From NCBI GenBank assembly GCA_023664865.1, contig JAMPEU010000014.1:1-64000 (forward strand): a stretch of DNA of 64,000 nt, in the 5' to 3' direction. The notes below the pieces were generated by a model. The model did no database searches and was not told where the DNA came from. It worked only from the letters and a program-made list of their open reading frames with translations. Shown piece after piece: positions 62,308 through 64,000 of the stretch. Made by a program: the position numbers and the translations under genes. Within the stretch, counting starts at the first letter, position 1, and each line of letters starts with the position of its first letter. The stretch comes from Butyrivibrio sp. GTDB taxonomy: Bacteria; Bacillota; Clostridia; Lachnospirales; Lachnospiraceae.

Positions 62308-63237
62308 TTACAATTCCAATCCTGCAAACACATTATCCATATCCACCCACAGCTCCCTACAATTCATAAGAAACGACTTCATCTCCGTATGCCCTTCACC
62401 CATATCGAAAAGCACAGCCTCAAAGTTATCTTTATCAATACAATCATAGTCCAACAAAAACTGATAATACGCCTTCTCGTCTCCGTGTTCTTCTAAAACC
62501 ACCTTCCAGGTTTCTTCCGACTCGCCGCCCTTCTTATGTAATTGCAGATAAGAAATAAGCTTCTTTCTTATTTCCGTATCCAGCCTGACGCCATACATAA
62601 GCCTTAACATGGCAAGCCTTACTTTAAACCGCCTTCGCTGCTCGACATAATAATCCAGATTGTTCTCCTTACTGCCGTAATCTTCCTCCCCGCATAGCAG
62701 CATTTTGGAAAAGCCTTCCGTATCTTCCTGCTCCATAAGCGACATCATGCGCGCATCCCATTGTTTAAACCATTCCACGCTTCCTGCCGCGGATAAATCA
62801 AACAGATAAAAAGCGTCCAGCACTGTTACAGCAGATGCAAGCAGACGCGGAATACACTCCAACATAGCCGCATCTTCATCTGCTATGTCATTTTCTTCAT
62901 ACTTAGTCGGAATAATTTTCTGCAGGCTGTTACAGTCCTTAAAGATGCCAAGCCCCGCCGTAATCTTTCTGCATGGAAGATAAATCGTCTCCAGATTACT
63001 GCATGAGGCAAACGCCCACTCCTGTATCTGCATAAGAGATTGAGGGAGCAAAATGTTTCGCAGGCTCTTTGCTCCGAGAAACGCCTTTTTCCCGACTATC
63101 GTTACCGGCATATCCGCAAGCCGGTCCGGTATCGCCAGCGATACGTCTTTGCCTTTATATTCAGTCACCATAACTTCATTATCCAGAATATTATACTTCA
63201 AAACACCGTATTCAGTTTCCCATTCATACTCCTTCAT
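62308..63237 (-). CDS. Leucine-rich repeat protein (BspA-like LRR_5)
   Basis: A 309-residue protein without signal peptide. Residues about 15-125 hold BspA-type repeats (LAIPDRLADMPVTIVGKKAFLGAKSLRNILLPQSLMQIQEWAFASCSNLETIYLP). The rest is helical and unassigned (VRLAMLRLMYGVRLDTEIRKKLISYLQ). Such repeats usually bind proteins; the lack of a signal suggests a cytoplasmic role. It follows the partial gene at the window edge by about 85 bp and is probably in the same operon. Confidence 0.75.
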   Translation of the reverse strand: MKEYEWETEYGVLKYNILDNEVMVTEYKGKDVSLAIPDRLADMPVTIVGKKAFLGAKSLRNILLPQSLMQIQEWAFASCSNLETIYLPCRKITAGLGIFKDCNSLQKIIPTKYEENDIADEDAAMLECIPRLLASAVTVLDAFYLFDLSAAGSVEWFKQWDARMMSLMEQEDTEGFSKMLLCGEEDYGSKENNLDYYVEQRRRFKVRLAMLRLMYGVRLDTEIRKKLISYLQLHKKGGESEETWKVVLEEHGDEKAYYQFLLDYDCIDKDNFEAVLFDMGEGHTEMKSFLMNCRELWVDMDNVFAGLEL

Positions 63238-63322
63238 TTATATACCCTCATTCTATAACTGACTGTTACTATTCACAGCTTACAACGGCATGAACTCATA
63301 TGCTTCTGCTTGAAGTCCTTGT

Positions 63323-64000
63323 CTAAAGCCCCAGCTCCTCTATCTGCTCCATCAATACGTCATGCCTCTCAGAAATCATCATTTCTTCATTATGCCGCTT
63401 ATAGTCCTCACAGCCATAGAGGGCAATAAATTTAGAGCTGTCCTTATTCACAGTACATTCCGTCAGCAGCACAAGCATCTCGTTGCCGCCCCCGAACGCG
63501 CCCTCCACAAAGGCAAACAGATAATGCAGCATATCCCCTGTTTCTTTCGTCTCCTGCTTATAAGAAAGCATTTCTGTTTCATAACGCCCCTTTAAAAATG
63601 AAAATGCCTGCCCGCCTTCCGTTATGCCCTCAAGCCGCAGACTCCTTGCGCAGTCCTGTAAAAAGCGTATGACGCTGCGCTGCTTGCGTTTCTCCCGCTC
63701 GGAAAGAGAACCCGCTTTTAAAAGCGCCTCCATGCCTTTCTTCCTGCCTTCAATCTGAACGTCCAGCATAGCGTAAACGTCGGTTTCTTTTCCACATTCC
63801 GTACTATCTTTTCCGCTTTCCACACTATTCCTTATCGCCTTTAAGTGATTGAGCACATTGCTTATATAGTCAAACTTCTCCATATTTTCCCGTATTGCAC
63901 GCTGGACGCGGTCAATCAGCATGCCCATAAGCGAGAGCCTTTCGTCAAAATCCGCTTTTCCCACTCTTGCCTTTATCTGCTCTGACACTTGCCCTCGCAG
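63323..64000 (-). CDS. C-terminal part of an unidentified helical protein (runs off window)
   Basis: The frame is open to the window edge, reading LRGQ before a GTG at 63988, so it is probably the end of a longer protein and that GTG is internal. At least 221 residues are visible, nearly all helical and charged (FDERLSLMGMLIDRVQRAIRENMEKFDYISNVLNHLKAI). Later comes AFVEGAFGGGNEMLVLLTECTVNKDSSKFIALYGCEDYKRHNEEMM. I do not recognise it with confidence; the C-terminal region of a MoxR/RavA-like AAA ATPase is one possibility. It precedes the LRR gene. Confidence 0.5.
   Translation of the reverse strand: MRGQVSEQIKARVGKADFDERLSLMGMLIDRVQRAIRENMEKFDYISNVLNHLKAIRNSVESGKDSTECGKETDVYAMLDVQIEGRKKGMEALLKAGSLSEREKRKQRSVIRFLQDCARSLRLEGITEGGQAFSFLKGRYETEMLSYKQETKETGDMLHYLFAFVEGAFGGGNEMLVLLTECTVNKDSSKFIALYGCEDYKRHNEEMMISERHDVLMEQIEELGL

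Noticed and set aside
62118-62333. A 71-codon minus-strand frame
   Set aside because: It overlaps the end of the LRR gene, has no ribosome site and its composition reads like AT-rich noncoding DNA.

Overview
The window looks like chromosomal DNA of a Gram-positive clostridium, most likely Lachnospiraceae. The basis is the mraZ-rsmH-ftsL-PBP division cluster, the def-fmt-(Zn peptidase)-rsmB-rlmN-stp-pknB-rsgA block with a PASTA kinase, the secG-rnr-smpB-ssrA block, a MurE with the DNPR motif typical of meso-diaminopimelate enzymes, AGGAGG-type ribosome sites and moderate GC. Almost every gene is on the minus strand. Only the acetyltransferase at 15.6 kb and the TetR gene at 27 kb are on the plus strand. 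No rRNA, tRNA, CRISPR or insertion sequence was seen; the one RNA gene is tmRNA.

Layout by position. 1-4.7 kb: start of the division/wall cluster (two PBPs, FtsL-like, RsmH, MraZ) behind a promoter with four phased MraZ boxes. 4.7-8.3 kb: DegV, Lgt and YchF, separated by two large related palindromic elements. 8.3-17.8 kb: an accessory stretch with a broken DUF2971-like gene, a RelB/PIN toxin-antitoxin pair, a DUF4304-like gene behind a helically phased repeat array, an XRE-regulated FtsX-type ABC exporter, an orphan HigA-like repressor, a membrane/acetyltransferase fusion and an esterase. 17.8-27.6 kb: a single-chain restriction-modification enzyme, then a GLUG surface protein with an MMPL transporter, divergent from a TetR regulator. 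27.6-43.3 kb: housekeeping genes (RsgA, PknB, Stp, RlmN, RsmB, Zn peptidase, Fmt, Def, PriA, MurE, FruK, RecJ). 43.3-48.6 kb: a chemoreceptor, tmRNA, SmpB, RNase R and SecG.

48.6-61.9 kb is the most unusual part: nine closely spaced minus-strand genes. In transcription order they are a LytTR response regulator, a chemoreceptor, a four-part ABC transporter fusion, a 5'-nucleotidase-like enzyme, a STAS protein, a membrane SpoIIE-type phosphatase fused to an RsbW-like ATPase, and a three-gene sugar ABC transporter. The ABC fusion has its substrate-binding lobes in swapped order and ends in a degenerate RsbW-like domain. A 21-bp-period direct repeat sits just upstream of a -10 box before the regulator and is a likely LytTR site. 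The cluster reads as a nutrient-sensing and partner-switching system in which transporters, receptors and an anti-sigma-type relay are made together. No sigma factor or CheA is encoded here, so its output is unknown.

61.9-64 kb holds a noncoding gap, a leucine-rich-repeat protein and the C-terminal part of an unidentified protein that runs off the window.
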